Virus record (IMG/VR): IMGVR_UViG_3300042518_000380
Location: 1 to 24,252 of that record
Source: a virus
Strand: one strand, 5' to 3'
Length of the DNA stretch: 24,252 bases
The notes below the pieces were generated by a model. The model worked only from the letters and a program-made list of their open reading frames with translations, had not been told where the DNA came from and made no database searches. The position numbers were made by a program, and so were the translations under genes. Below, one piece after another: positions 1 to 5,257 of this stretch; positions within the stretch are counted from its first letter, which is position 1; each line of letters begins with the position of its first letter.

Positions 1-306
1 ACGACCGTTTGGCGTACAAGAACCAGAACCACCACCACCATGAACCATGATGTCGCAAGCAGACTCGGTTCCTAGTGCGCTTATGGAAAATGTTCCACTA
101 CTAGAAAAAACATGCGACCTATATTGAATACCACCAGTCGTATAATTTGTTAGTGTGTTTCCACCAGTAGCAATGTTAAAAGTTAAACCTGCACCACCAG
201 CCCAGTAAGACGCAACTGAGTCAGTGTTACCACGGCGACCTCTAGGGTTTAACGAACCACCGCTAATGGCTTTGCCACCAGCCATTGTTTTAGAAAAAGT
301 AGGCAC
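1..306 (-). CDS. Glycine-rich tail fibre-like protein, partial (3' end outside window)
   Basis: Open reading frame read leftward and running off the left edge; 102 codons are visible. The GTG start at 304-306 has an AAGGGG ribosome site with 6-nt spacing. The resulting N-terminus (MPTFSKTMAGG) resembles that of the upstream gene at 317-676 (MATFSKSILSG), which favours the GTG over the ATG at 284-286. The visible protein is rich in Gly, Ser and Thr, with a run of four glycines near the edge (VHGGGGSGS), as in the glycine-rich receptor-binding or fibre proteins of many phages. It follows the 317-676 gene in what looks like one leftward virion operon. The fibre role is inferred from composition and context; no specific family is recognised. 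Confidence 0.7.
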   Translation of the reverse strand, partial: MPTFSKTMAGGKAISGGSLNPRGRRGNTDSVASYWAGGAGLTFNIATGGNTLTNYTTGGIQYRSHVFSSSGTFSISALGTESACDIMVHGGGGSGSCTPNGR

Positions 307-316
307 TTAGTACCCC

Positions 317-676
317 TTAGGCAATTACGTTAACGTACCCGCTAATGCAAATAACGTTTGTCGTTGCAGCAAATGCACGAACAACCAAAGCCGTTGCGTT
401 GCCCTTGATAAGTAGACCCGGAACAATGAGATACAAGCCGTTTTCGGCTTTTACCGTATATTCAATGTGGTCATCTGGGGAAGCAACACCACCCCATTCG
501 ATGGTCAACTTGACATCTGATGCAGAAGTGTTGACTGCGTACAGCCAAACTTCATGAAGGGTTGCAGGTGTGGTTGAACCAGTGTGAATGGTCGTACCTG
601 CAGTCGCTGTTGCAGCGACCTTGATTTGCTTGCCATCGGTTGAACCGCTGAGGATTGATTTGCTAAAAGTTGCCAT
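317..676 (-). CDS. Small beta-rich virion-associated protein, unknown family
   Basis: 119 residues. The sequence alternates short hydrophobic and Thr/Ser/Gly-rich stretches (TATAGTTIHTGSTT, LHEVWLYAVNTSAS, LTIEWGG, YLIVPGLLIKGNATALVVRAF), as expected for a beta-sandwich. There is no signal peptide or membrane segment. An AGGAGA ribosome site lies just upstream of the ATG at 674-676. It sits between a tail-fibre-like gene and a glycine-rich fibre-like gene and shares the start motif TFSK(S/T) with the latter, suggesting two products attached to the same particle component. A structural role is inferred from context only. Confidence 0.65.
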   Translation of the reverse strand: MATFSKSILSGSTDGKQIKVAATATAGTTIHTGSTTPATLHEVWLYAVNTSASDVKLTIEWGGVASPDDHIEYTVKAENGLYLIVPGLLIKGNATALVVRAFAATTNVICISGYVNVIA

Positions 677-707
677 ATATGTTCTCCTGAATCGTTACCT
701 AAAAGGA

Positions 708-1124
708 CTAACTAGTGAAAATTGCTGCTGCCAGTACAAACTGGTCATCGTCAGATGAGTTCATAACAAACGCTGTTGTAGCAACCTGTGTAGTTGAAGT
801 ACCCACCGCAGCCGTTGGGGCTGCTGGGGTTCCTGTAAATGTTGGGCTGGAAAGGGTTGCGTACCCAGCATCGTTAACCCATGCAGAACCGTTGTACTTC
901 AAAACATCACCACTTGATGGAGATGGTGCGGTCACATCCGCTAGGTCATCCAAGTCCTCGACCCCTGTTGGGAAAACAATGTTGTCAATAACAAACTCAG
1001 AGATTGCGGCAGCAGCCACCTTCTTCGAAGTTGGCGTACCAGATGGGTCATCCACAACCAAGAATAGGTCAACGCTACTTAGTTCTGTAAGAGCATCTAG
1101 TGCCGTAACTTTCTTATCAGCCAT
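708..1124 (-). CDS. Tail fibre-like protein with a fibre repeat motif
   Basis: 138 residues starting at ATG 1122-1124. This start has GGAG at 1132-1135 with 7-nt spacing; a TTG six bases upstream is also open but lacks that spacing. The N-terminal part (KVTALDALTELSSVDLFLVVDDPSGTPTSKKV) has the form seen at the start of many phage fibre and collar proteins. The stretch around residues 90-120 contains SSPTFTGTPAAPTAAVGTST followed by TQVATTAFV, a widespread tail-fibre repeat. It overlaps the end of the upstream 1117-1419 gene by 8 bases. The family assignment rests on motif recognition, and receptor specificity cannot be read from it. Confidence 0.75.
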   Translation of the reverse strand: MADKKVTALDALTELSSVDLFLVVDDPSGTPTSKKVAAAAISEFVIDNIVFPTGVEDLDDLADVTAPSPSSGDVLKYNGSAWVNDAGYATLSSPTFTGTPAAPTAAVGTSTTQVATTAFVMNSSDDDQFVLAAAIFTS

Positions 1125-1419
1125 TACCAATCTCCATTAACGCAAACGAGGTTCCATCCTCTAAGAGCAAATCGTTACCATCTTCCAACTCCAAGTTGGA
1201 AACAACGTAGTCTGGGTCAGACCAAAAGTTGTTTGCCAAGTCACCAAGGGTAAAACCAGGTGCACCAGCAGCAATGTAGTAATCACGTTCTAGTGTTCCA
1301 CGATATCCAAGACCCTCAATAGACCAATGGGTGTATAGCAAATCTGCAAGCGTCTTGCCGGCATTGGGATACAAAACAACCAATGATTCGTACATTGCAT
1401 CGTTAGTTGTTGTCATCAT
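1117..1419 (-). CDS. Hypothetical small protein of the virion operon
   Basis: 100 residues. The C-terminal part contains a duplicated acidic strand motif (LELEDGNDLLLEDGTSF), a pattern often seen in small phage proteins near tail or fibre genes. The N-terminal half is mixed helical (SLVVLYPNAGKTLADLLYTHW). Two adjacent ATG codons (1417-1419 and 1414-1416) follow a GGGAGG site; the second gives the better spacing. It overlaps the zinc-ribbon gene upstream and the fibre gene downstream, so translation is probably coupled. No enzymatic motif is visible. Confidence 0.65.
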   Translation of the reverse strand: MMTTTNDAMYESLVVLYPNAGKTLADLLYTHWSIEGLGYRGTLERDYYIAAGAPGFTLGDLANNFWSDPDYVVSNLELEDGNDLLLEDGTSFALMEIGNG

Positions 1420-1537
1420 CCTCCCATTTCAAATCGTAAACCTTAATGCCGTAATCGATACCGCACGTTGGACAAACCCAGTTGGTCAACTTTGGAGGGT
1501 ACTCCTCGCCACAGGTGGTGCATTCTTCCAAAATCAA
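1403..1537 (-). CDS. 44-residue zinc-ribbon protein
   Basis: Short gene wedged between the terminase-like gene and the 1117-1419 gene. It begins at a TTG (1535-1537) overlapping the upstream TGA stop as TTGA, so translation is probably coupled. It ends in TAA at 1403-1405, overlapping the next gene by 17 bases. The product carries two CxxC pairs (C6/C9 and C22/C25, in ECTTCGEEY and WVCPTCGIDYG), the layout of a four-cysteine zinc ribbon, and an acidic tail (WEDDDNN). It may bind nucleic acid or a packaging partner, but this is inference. The non-ATG start lowers certainty; the intact cysteine pattern supports it. Confidence 0.6.
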   Translation of the reverse strand: MILEECTTCGEEYPPKLTNWVCPTCGIDYGIKVYDLKWEDDDNN

Positions 1538-1977
1538 ACGACTACCTTCAACTGTGAACGACTAGCCTTCTCACGCTCCGCCATCGCAGCAATCAAAGAG
1601 TCCAACTCAGCATCAGTAAGTTCTGTTGCTTTCTTATTAGAACTAATCGTTACCGAAGGCGGAACCATACGGTTCGTCGCCTGAAGGTACAACTGTGCAG
1701 ACTTAGTGTCACCGTCAAGGGCTTTGGAGTACAAAGTGTCTAAGAGCCTCTGAGTGCGCTCTGGCGACCCCTGAACTTCGTCCACCGCCGCCTTCCACTG
1801 GTTGAGGAATACTTCTTTCTTTTCCCAGCGTCGGAGGGTCTTCGGGTCAACATTCAAGAACTCTGCCATCTTTGCCTTTGACGGTGGTTGGCGTTCACTA
1901 GGGGCCGTACAGAGCCAATCCAAATACTGTTGTTGCTGTGCTGTGAGCGTTAACTCTTCGTTTTGTTTCATCACCAT
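1534..1977 (-). CDS. terS: Probable terminase small subunit (helix-turn-helix protein)
   Basis: 147 residues, mostly helical. Residues about 33-53 (SKAKMAEFLNVDPKTLRRWE) form a clear helix-turn-helix, preceded by LTAQQQQYLDWLC. The following region (residues about 70-105: PERTQRLLDTLYSKALDGDTKSAQLYLQ) matches the helical body of phBC6A51-like small terminase subunits, which recognise the packaging site and recruit the large subunit. It is the first gene of the leftward virion operon. No large terminase gene lies in the window, so the call rests on the HTH, the length and the position. A transcriptional regulator is the alternative. The ATG at 1975-1977 lacks a good ribosome site, and a second in-frame ATG lies at 1969-1971. 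Confidence 0.65.
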   Translation of the reverse strand: MVMKQNEELTLTAQQQQYLDWLCTAPSERQPPSKAKMAEFLNVDPKTLRRWEKKEVFLNQWKAAVDEVQGSPERTQRLLDTLYSKALDGDTKSAQLYLQATNRMVPPSVTISSNKKATELTDAELDSLIAAMAEREKASRSQLKVVV

Positions 1978-2141
1978 TAGGGCACTTTGTTACACCACTG
2001 TGAGTGGTTATGTGAACGCACAAAGTTATGTAACGCATGGGGGGGACTATAGGGGGGGAAAGAGCACGTGTAACCGTGGTGCGGCTTCCCTCGGAAGCAG
2101 CCCACGGTCGTAGGCTACGGACACAAGTTCAGGGAGTAGTA
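1978..2141. promoter_or_regulatory. Divergent intergenic region with paired G7 tracts
   Basis: Separates the leftward virion operon from the rightward genes. It contains a CCACT/AGTGG inverted repeat (about 1995-2007), GTTACA and TGTAAC arms, two runs of seven G separated by ACTATA (2039-2058), and the hairpin annotated separately. It should hold promoters for both directions, but no convincing -35/-10 pair could be fixed. The ATGGGGGGG string also occurs at 9708-9716. Because the terminase-like gene borders it, a packaging-site role is possible but not shown. Confidence 0.5.
2074..2107 (+). other. Strong leader hairpin upstream of the DUF6321-like gene
   Basis: Arms CCGTGG, GC and GCTTCC pair with GGAAGC, GC and CCACGG around a CTC loop, giving 14 base pairs with one bulged T and one G/A mismatch. 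It lies just after the paired G7 tracts and about 35 bases before the next start codon. The second G7 leader (9708-9764) has a hairpin in the same place. No U-tract follows, so a simple terminator is unlikely. A 5'-UTR stabilising or regulatory element is the favoured reading. Confidence 0.5.
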
Positions 2142-2423
2142 ATGGCAACCAAAAAGAAAACTGCTGCATGGCAGCGCAAGGAAGGGAAAGACCCCAAAGG
2201 GGGCTTGAACAAAAAGGGTATTGCCTCTTACCGCAAGGAGAACCCTGGTTCGAAACTGCAGATGGCTGTCACAACAAAGCCATCCAAACTAAAGCCTGGT
2301 TCTAAAGCAGCCAACCGCAGAAAGAACTTTTGCGCACGTATGAGTGGCATGCCAGGGCCAATGAAGGATGAAAAGGGTAGACCAACTCGCAAGGCTCTTG
2401 CACTCAAGAAATGGAACTGCTAG
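2142..2423 (+). CDS. Small basic phage protein, DUF6321-like
   Basis: 93 residues, strongly basic. The ATG at 2142-2144 is chosen because AGGGAG lies 5 nt upstream. The frame is open further upstream, but only through the G7/hairpin leader. Recognisable conserved blocks are WQRKEGKDPKGGLNKKGIAS near the N-terminus and FCARMSGMPGPMKD followed by GRPTRKALALKKWNC at the C-terminus, a combination I associate with phage proteins of the DUF6321 type (function unknown). The charge suggests nucleic-acid binding or packaging in the virion. It overlaps the next gene by 13 bases. The family name is from memory and moderately certain. Confidence 0.75.
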   Translation: MATKKKTAAWQRKEGKDPKGGLNKKGIASYRKENPGSKLQMAVTTKPSKLKPGSKAANRRKNFCARMSGMPGPMKDEKGRPTRKALALKKWNC

Positions 2424-2815
2424 TGGCGTACACAAACCCATCACTACGCAACAAAATTAAGAACCAAGTCATGGCATCAAGTCAGGGCGGCAGGCCTGGA
2501 CAATGGTCTGCTCGTAAAGCCCAACTTGTAGCCCAAAAATACAAGAAGGCTGGCGGAGGTTATTCCGGGGCTAAGACGGTTGCCCAGTCAAATCTGACCA
2601 AGTGGACTAAAGAAAAATGGACGACCTCGGATGGCAAAGAAGCAATACGCAAAGACAAGACAACACGCTACTTGCCAGAACGAGCATGGGCTAATCTTTC
2701 TGCTGCCGAAAAGGCAGCCACTAATAAGAAAAAGATAGAGGCATCCAAGCGGGGTAAGCAATTTGTGGCGAACACAAAGACAGCACAAAGGGCAAGCAAA
2801 CAAGCACGTAGTTAA
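2411..2815 (+). CDS. DUF5872-like basic protein
   Basis: Up to 134 residues, rich in Lys, Ala and Ser. The block GGRPGQWSARKAQLVAQKYK, then GGGYSGAKT, SNLTKWTKEKW and RYLPERAWANLS, matches the DUF5872 pattern known from phages and large DNA viruses (function unknown). The start is ambiguous: ATG 2411-2413 overlaps the upstream gene by 13 bases, whereas GTG 2423-2425 overlaps its TAG by one base and gives MAYTNPSLRNKIK, closer to the usual family N-terminus. The basic C-terminus (KKKIEASKRGKQ) suggests contact with DNA or the capsid, which is inference. Confidence 0.75.
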   Translation: MELLVAYTNPSLRNKIKNQVMASSQGGRPGQWSARKAQLVAQKYKKAGGGYSGAKTVAQSNLTKWTKEKWTTSDGKEAIRKDKTTRYLPERAWANLSAAEKAATNKKKIEASKRGKQFVANTKTAQRASKQARS

Positions 2816-2844
2816 AAAATGGTTAAAAGCCTTGTAGTATATAC

Positions 2845-2881
2845 AAAAGGTACCCTATTTGTCTATGGGTACCCCCCTTTT
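2845..2881 (+). terminator. Terminator-like hairpin after the DUF5872-like gene
   Basis: GGTACCC (2849-2855) and GGGTACC (2867-2873) form a perfect 7-bp stem around an 11-base loop, followed by CCCC and TTTT. The four A before the stem could pair with the final four T. It lies 30 bases after the stop of the 2411-2815 gene. The stem and location fit an intrinsic terminator, but the U-tract is short and displaced by four C, so an operator is an alternative. The surrounding 2816-3091 stretch holds no convincing gene on either strand. Confidence 0.4.
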
Positions 2882-2935
2882 GAAAAATGAGTTGTACGGC
2901 TACGGCTTGATGCCATCCATATTGTGCATGGGGCG

Positions 2936-2959
2936 CCACCCCCCCACCCCCTCCCCCCC
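2936..2959 (-). other. Extreme G-tract with G-quadruplex potential (minus strand)
   Basis: On the plus strand this reads CC, A, seven C, A, five C, T, seven C. The minus strand therefore has G7-T... order: G7, one base, G5, one base, G7, one base, GG. Runs this long separated by single bases could fold as a quadruplex in single-stranded DNA or RNA. It lies in the gene-poor 2816-3091 stretch. Long G runs also occur at 2039-2058 and 9710-9726 on the plus strand. Open frames crossing it are low complexity and are not genes. Confidence 0.5.
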
Positions 2960-3049
2960 TCGTCTTGTGTGCGTAAACACCAGTAAATACAGGCATTTGC
3001 CCCCGAACCGTATTTAGGAATATTGGACACACGCTTACTAGTGAGAGGC

Positions 3050-3065
3050 ACTGTCACAAGACAGT
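3050..3065 (+). other. Small hairpin upstream of the 43-residue ORF
   Basis: ACTGTC-ACAA-GACAGT, a perfect 6-bp stem with an ACAA loop, 11 bases before an AAGGAG ribosome site. The same stem size and loop recur immediately upstream of the ribosome site of the amidotransferase gene (6670-6685). It may be an operator or a 5'-UTR structure. Confidence 0.35.
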
Positions 3066-3091
3066 ATCCAACACACAAGGAGACACAGGCT

Positions 3092-3223
3092 ATGCAATGG
3101 ATATCCACAGAAGATTACCTAGTGATAGTAATCAAATACGCTTATTGGTGCGCCAATAATTCGCAGATACCTAACCCAAGATACATGCGTGATACATGCA
3201 AGAACTTGAGTTCGGCACAATAA
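3092..3223 (+). CDS. 43-residue hypothetical protein
   Basis: The ATG at 3092-3094 follows AAGGAG (3077-3082) with 9-nt spacing. The product (MQWISTEDYLVIVIKYAYWC...) has a short hydrophobic segment and a basic C-terminal half with two cysteines. The frame is open upstream, but without a ribosome site. It heads the island of small genes and precedes another small gene by 28 bases. No family is recognised; the ribosome site and neighbours are the only support. Confidence 0.45.
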   Translation: MQWISTEDYLVIVIKYAYWCANNSQIPNPRYMRDTCKNLSSAQ

Positions 3224-3251
3224 TCCAAACACAATAGAAAGAGAGATAGAC

Positions 3252-3401
3252 ATGAATACAAATACAGAATATCCAGTAAGTGATGACACCGAATACATGA
3301 AAGAAGAATTGCAGAGGCAAGGTAAATGCGTTTGCGTTACTTGCGTCAATGCGGCTCACGCCGACAGCATTGAGCAATGGGTAGAGCGTTACGCCCTGTA
3401 G
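3252..3401 (+). CDS. 49-residue Cys/His-containing hypothetical protein
   Basis: Starts at ATG 3252-3254, five bases after a 16-base string (ACAATAGAAAGAGAGA) that occurs at the identical distance before the amidoligase start at 5568. This supports both starts. The protein has an acidic N-terminal half (SDDTEYMKEEL), then CVCVTCVNAAH, a possible small metal-binding cluster (C26, C28, C31, H36), then a helix. It ends 12 bases before the extended hairpin containing palindrome copy 1. Function is unknown. Confidence 0.5.
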   Translation: MNTNTEYPVSDDTEYMKEELQRQGKCVCVTCVNAAHADSIEQWVERYAL

Positions 3402-3413
3402 TGATTAGCGTTA

Positions 3414-3450
3414 GCACACAATGTTGATAGACCTCTATCAACTTGTGTGC
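3414..3450 (+). promoter_or_regulatory. Palindrome copy 1, with extended stem
   Basis: The core GTTGATAGACCTCTATCAAC (3423-3442) is a perfect inverted repeat except for its CC centre. Here it is extended by GCACACAA before (3414-3421) and TTGTGTGC after (3443-3450), leaving one unpaired T, so a transcript could form a long hairpin with an ACCT loop. It lies between the 49-residue gene and the 3516-3956 gene, 73 bases before the latter's start. No U-tract follows. It is an operator or RNA element; see the other copies at 3956, 4530, 5426 and 6625. Confidence 0.8.
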
Positions 3451-3474
3451 AATGCGGTAATCATTACCCCGTGT

Positions 3475-3491
3475 GAGTTACGGAATAACTC
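3475..3491 (+). other. Second intergenic hairpin before the 3516-3956 gene
   Basis: GAGTTA-CGGAA-TAACTC, a 6-bp stem, 24 bases upstream of the start codon of the 146-residue gene. The string GTGTGAGTTAC spanning its left arm recurs downstream of palindrome copy 2 (3984-3994), again inside a hairpin. The preceding GGTAA/TTACC (about 3456-3468) forms a further small stem. Confidence 0.35.
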
Positions 3492-3515
3492 CATACACAA
3501 AAGGAAATAAATAAA

Positions 3516-3956
3516 ATGACAAACTACAGAATCCACGCAGCAAAAATTGCACAAGGTTCATCCAAAGAATTTGATGGATGGATTGACATGGCATTGGAGG
3601 CTAAGGGCTACAAGTCCATCGCTTACTATGCACAACGCAGTCAAGTAGACAATTCACTCCACAGCGAAACAACGGTGCGCCAGTATTGCTCGTTCATCGC
3701 CAAGGGCTTGGAATTGTTTGGTACTCGTAGCGCAATGGTCAAGGCTTACGATGCGGAATACACCTATCGCAACATCAGTTCGTTGCGTTCGTTTATCACT
3801 TCCGCAACCAAGAGCAAGGGCAACAACAAGGGCGCAAGCAAGAAAGCACCCGCCAAGCGTGTTGAGACCTACTTGGTCAAGAAAGCAATGCGTGATGCAG
3901 GCATTCCAGCAAGCAAGATTGACTTGGTCATGTTTGCTCTTGCCACCAAGAAATAG
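3516..3956 (+). CDS. 146-residue basic helical protein, candidate regulator
   Basis: No family is recognised. Residues 1-95 look compact and helical (EFDGWIDMALEAKGYKSIAY, SETTVRQYCSFIAKGLELFG, NISSLRSFITSATK). Residues about 98-112 form a Lys/Gly/Ser/Ala-rich linker (KGNNKGASKKAPAKR), and a short helical tail follows (TYLVKKAMRDAGIPASKIDL). The ATG has AAAGGA about 10 nt upstream. Palindrome copy 1 lies upstream, and copy 2 begins on the last base of its TAG stop, so the gene is bracketed by the element. A basic two-domain protein in that position could bind the palindrome and regulate itself and the neighbouring units; this is inference. Histone-like or other DNA-binding roles are alternatives. 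Confidence 0.8.
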   Translation: MTNYRIHAAKIAQGSSKEFDGWIDMALEAKGYKSIAYYAQRSQVDNSLHSETTVRQYCSFIAKGLELFGTRSAMVKAYDAEYTYRNISSLRSFITSATKSKGNNKGASKKAPAKRVETYLVKKAMRDAGIPASKIDLVMFALATKK

Positions 3957-3975
3957 TTGATAGACCTCTATCAAC
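3956..3975 (+). promoter_or_regulatory. Palindrome copy 2
   Basis: Perfect copy of GTTGATAGACCTCTATCAAC. Its first base is the last base of the TAG stop of the 3516-3956 gene. Two more hairpins follow directly (3977-3994 and 3995-4028) before the next start at 4074. It has the same orientation as the other four copies. Confidence 0.8.
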
Positions 3976-3976
3976 C

Positions 3977-4028
3977 GTAACTCGTGTGAGTTACCGCAAC
4001 ATTGTGTAGCCCCCTGCATAGTGTTGCG
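3977..4028 (+). other. Tandem hairpins downstream of palindrome copy 2
   Basis: First hairpin: GTAACTC-GTGT-GAGTTAC, a perfect 7-bp stem (3977-3994). Second: CGCAACA, a mismatched T, then TGTGTAG, loop CCCC, CTGCATA, a mismatched G, then TGTTGCG (3995-4028). The second gives 14 pairs including G-U wobbles. With the palindrome they make three stems in 73 bases. There is no U-tract, so intrinsic termination is not obvious. RNA processing, stability control or attenuation are possible. Confidence 0.5.
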
Positions 4029-4073
4029 TCATGTTCACACAAGTGAGCAAATACACAAGGAGAAACAAACAAC

Positions 4074-4289
4074 ATGAGTAATCCATTCCGCAAGAAGAAG
4101 AACACATTTGAGGCACTCAATATTCGTGCTTACAATTTGCGTTCACAGATAATGAATGACAAGGAAGAACTTGCAGAGGTTCTTGCTTTACTTGACCAAT
4201 TCAGCGACATTGTTGCTGTTGAGATGCGTATTACCAAAGAAGATATTGGCGTTACACCTCGCTTTCGTAACTCAGATTGGAGTATCTAA
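4074..4289 (+). CDS. 71-residue helical hypothetical protein
   Basis: Starts at ATG 4074 after AAGGAG and an A/C-rich spacer. The N-terminus is basic (NPFRKKKNTFEAL), followed by a long amphipathic helix (LRSQIMNDKEELAEVLALLDQFSDIVAVEM), probably a coiled coil, and a short tail. The stop TAA overlaps the next ATG as TAATG, so the two genes are likely translationally coupled. It is the first gene after the hairpin cluster at 3956-4028. No family is recognised. Confidence 0.65.
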   Translation: MSNPFRKKKNTFEALNIRAYNLRSQIMNDKEELAEVLALLDQFSDIVAVEMRITKEDIGVTPRFRNSDWSI

Positions 4290-4444
4290 TGGAAACAAAA
4301 ATAGAGGAACTGCGAAAGGTAGTCATGTACCATCTGGGTTTGTCCTACGACGATGCAGTGAATTATCTAATGGAAAGAATGTATAACCAAAAGTCCCACC
4401 GTCAAGCAATGAAAGCAATCAAAGGAGATAAATACAATGGATAA
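4289..4444 (+). CDS. 51-residue hypothetical protein
   Basis: ATG 4289-4291 overlaps the upstream stop (TAATG). The product is METKIEELRKVVMYHLGLSY followed by DDAVNYLMERMY and a basic tail (SHRQAMKAIKGDKYNG). It is largely helical, and its last codons contain the AAAGGAG ribosome site of the next gene. It overlaps that gene by 8 bases. Too small for a family call; support comes from the coupling on both sides. Confidence 0.55.
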   Translation: METKIEELRKVVMYHLGLSYDDAVNYLMERMYNQKSHRQAMKAIKGDKYNG

Positions 4445-4613
4445 AGAAACACTCACAATGGTCATCGTGTTCTGCGCATCAGCAGGACTCGTTATGACTG
4501 GTTATTACCTAGGCAAGTGGCTAAATGAAGATGATAGACCTCTATCAACTTTCATGTCTCGTGAATGGGTTATGCGTAATCATCCAACAAACAACAAAGG
4601 AGAATGGAAATGA
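4437..4613 (+). CDS. 58-residue single-pass membrane protein with an internal palindrome
   Basis: ATG 4437-4439 follows AAAGGAG. Residues about 6-24 (LTMVIVFCASAGLVMTGYY) form a probable transmembrane helix, followed by a cytoplasmic-type hydrophilic tail. Palindrome copy 3 lies inside the gene, starting on a codon boundary, and encodes residues 32-38 (DDRPLST). The stop TGA overlaps the next start as ATGA. The last codons (NNKGEWK) encode the ribosome site of the next gene. A small membrane protein in an early operon might alter host envelope or superinfection behaviour; no direct evidence exists. Confidence 0.6.
   Translation: MDKETLTMVIVFCASAGLVMTGYYLGKWLNEDDRPLSTFMSREWVMRNHPTNNKGEWK
4530..4549 (+). 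promoter_or_regulatory. Palindrome copy 3 (one mismatch, inside a coding region)
   Basis: GATGATAGACCTCTATCAAC, differing from the other copies only at base 2 (A instead of T). It is embedded in the 58-residue membrane protein gene and lies 60 bases before the start at 4610. The flanking AAG and CTT can still pair across the mismatch. It has the same orientation as the other copies. Confidence 0.75.
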
Positions 4614-4834
4614 TTAAGGAAACACTACAGCGTGAAAAACATGAGGAATTAGTTTACGGTTTACAAAAACTTATCATCACACTTGAGTTGTACGAGGAAG
4701 AAGCACTAATTGATGATTTACAGCAAATGGAGCGATATATGTCACTTGTAAATTGTGAACGAGGCATAGAGATACTAGTTGCAATACTCTCAAGAGGTAG
4801 ATACACAAACACAAACATAGGAGAAACAAAATGA
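4610..4834 (+). CDS. 74-residue acidic helical hypothetical protein
   Basis: The start is taken at ATG 4610-4612, which overlaps the upstream TGA (ATGA) and has GGAG 7 nt upstream. An ATG six bases earlier is too close to that site. The product is helical and acidic (REKHEELVYGLQKLIITLELYEEEALIDDLQQMERY). Its C-terminal RYTNTNIGETK is encoded by the A/C-rich leader and ribosome site of the next gene. It overlaps that gene by 4 bases. No family is recognised. Confidence 0.6.
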   Translation: MIKETLQREKHEELVYGLQKLIITLELYEEEALIDDLQQMERYMSLVNCERGIEILVAILSRGRYTNTNIGETK

Positions 4835-5031
4835 AATCAGTATCAGAAATCAAATGGTTGAGGGTTCTTGGTTTCGCAAACAATGATGGTGCTTACTGTC
4901 TTGGTTGTATTGACCTAGATGCAATTCCAGAGGATGAATCATTCACAACGATATACGGTCGTGATTACCCTGATGGTTTCACTTGCGTAGAGTGCTGTGA
5001 TGTAATCAAAGGAGAATCAAATGAGAGTTAG
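4831..5031 (+). CDS. 66-residue putative zinc-binding protein
   Basis: ATG 4831-4833 overlaps the upstream stop (ATGA) and follows AGGAG. The product has CLGC (residues 23-26) and CVECC (residues 52-56), enough for one zinc site of the treble-clef or ribbon type, with an acidic middle (DLDAIPEDESFTTIYGRDYP). Its end overlaps the next start by 11 bases. It is one of several small Cys-rich proteins in this region. Function is unknown. Confidence 0.6.
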   Translation: MKSVSEIKWLRVLGFANNDGAYCLGCIDLDAIPEDESFTTIYGRDYPDGFTCVECCDVIKGESNES

Positions 5032-5257
5032 TCAAGCAATAAAAATGTTGTCAGCACTAAACGCTGATGATGAAATTGCAATATCATGGTGGACTCGTGA
5101 TTTATTTACAGATGACAACGAACAACCGATATCAGAAGATAGATGGAGTTATGCGGTTGATAAGTTTGATTCAGAAGATGGATACGACTCCGTGAATCAA
5201 GAAGTGTGGAACCACCTATGGATTACTTCATGGGAATCAACAGGAGAACAGCAATGA
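5021..5257 (+). CDS. 78-residue acidic hypothetical protein
   Basis: ATG 5021-5023 follows AAAGGAG inside the upstream gene. The N-terminus (MRVSQAIKMLSALNADDEIAISWW) resembles a small phage/bacterial protein type that begins with a short helix and a strand carrying the motif 'L...L..DDE.A..WW', but I cannot name a family. The rest is acidic and aromatic-rich (SEDRWSYAVDKFDSEDGYD). The stop overlaps the next start as ATGA. Confidence 0.65.
   Translation: MRVSQAIKMLSALNADDEIAISWWTRDLFTDDNEQPISEDRWSYAVDKFDSEDGYDSVNQEVWNHLWITSWESTGEQQ

Noticed and set aside
345-1684. Plus-strand open frames opposite the virion genes
   Set aside because: They mirror the codon pattern of the minus-strand genes, lack ribosome sites and have no recognisable sequence.
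2037-2141. Upstream extension of the DUF6321-like gene from ATGGGGGGG
   Set aside because: It has no ribosome site, whereas the ATG at 2142 has AGGGAG at good spacing and begins the recognisable family sequence.
2823-3108. Minus-strand frames across the C/G tract
   Set aside because: Low-complexity Gly/Arg/Trp products from the G runs, and no ribosome site. Considered non-coding.
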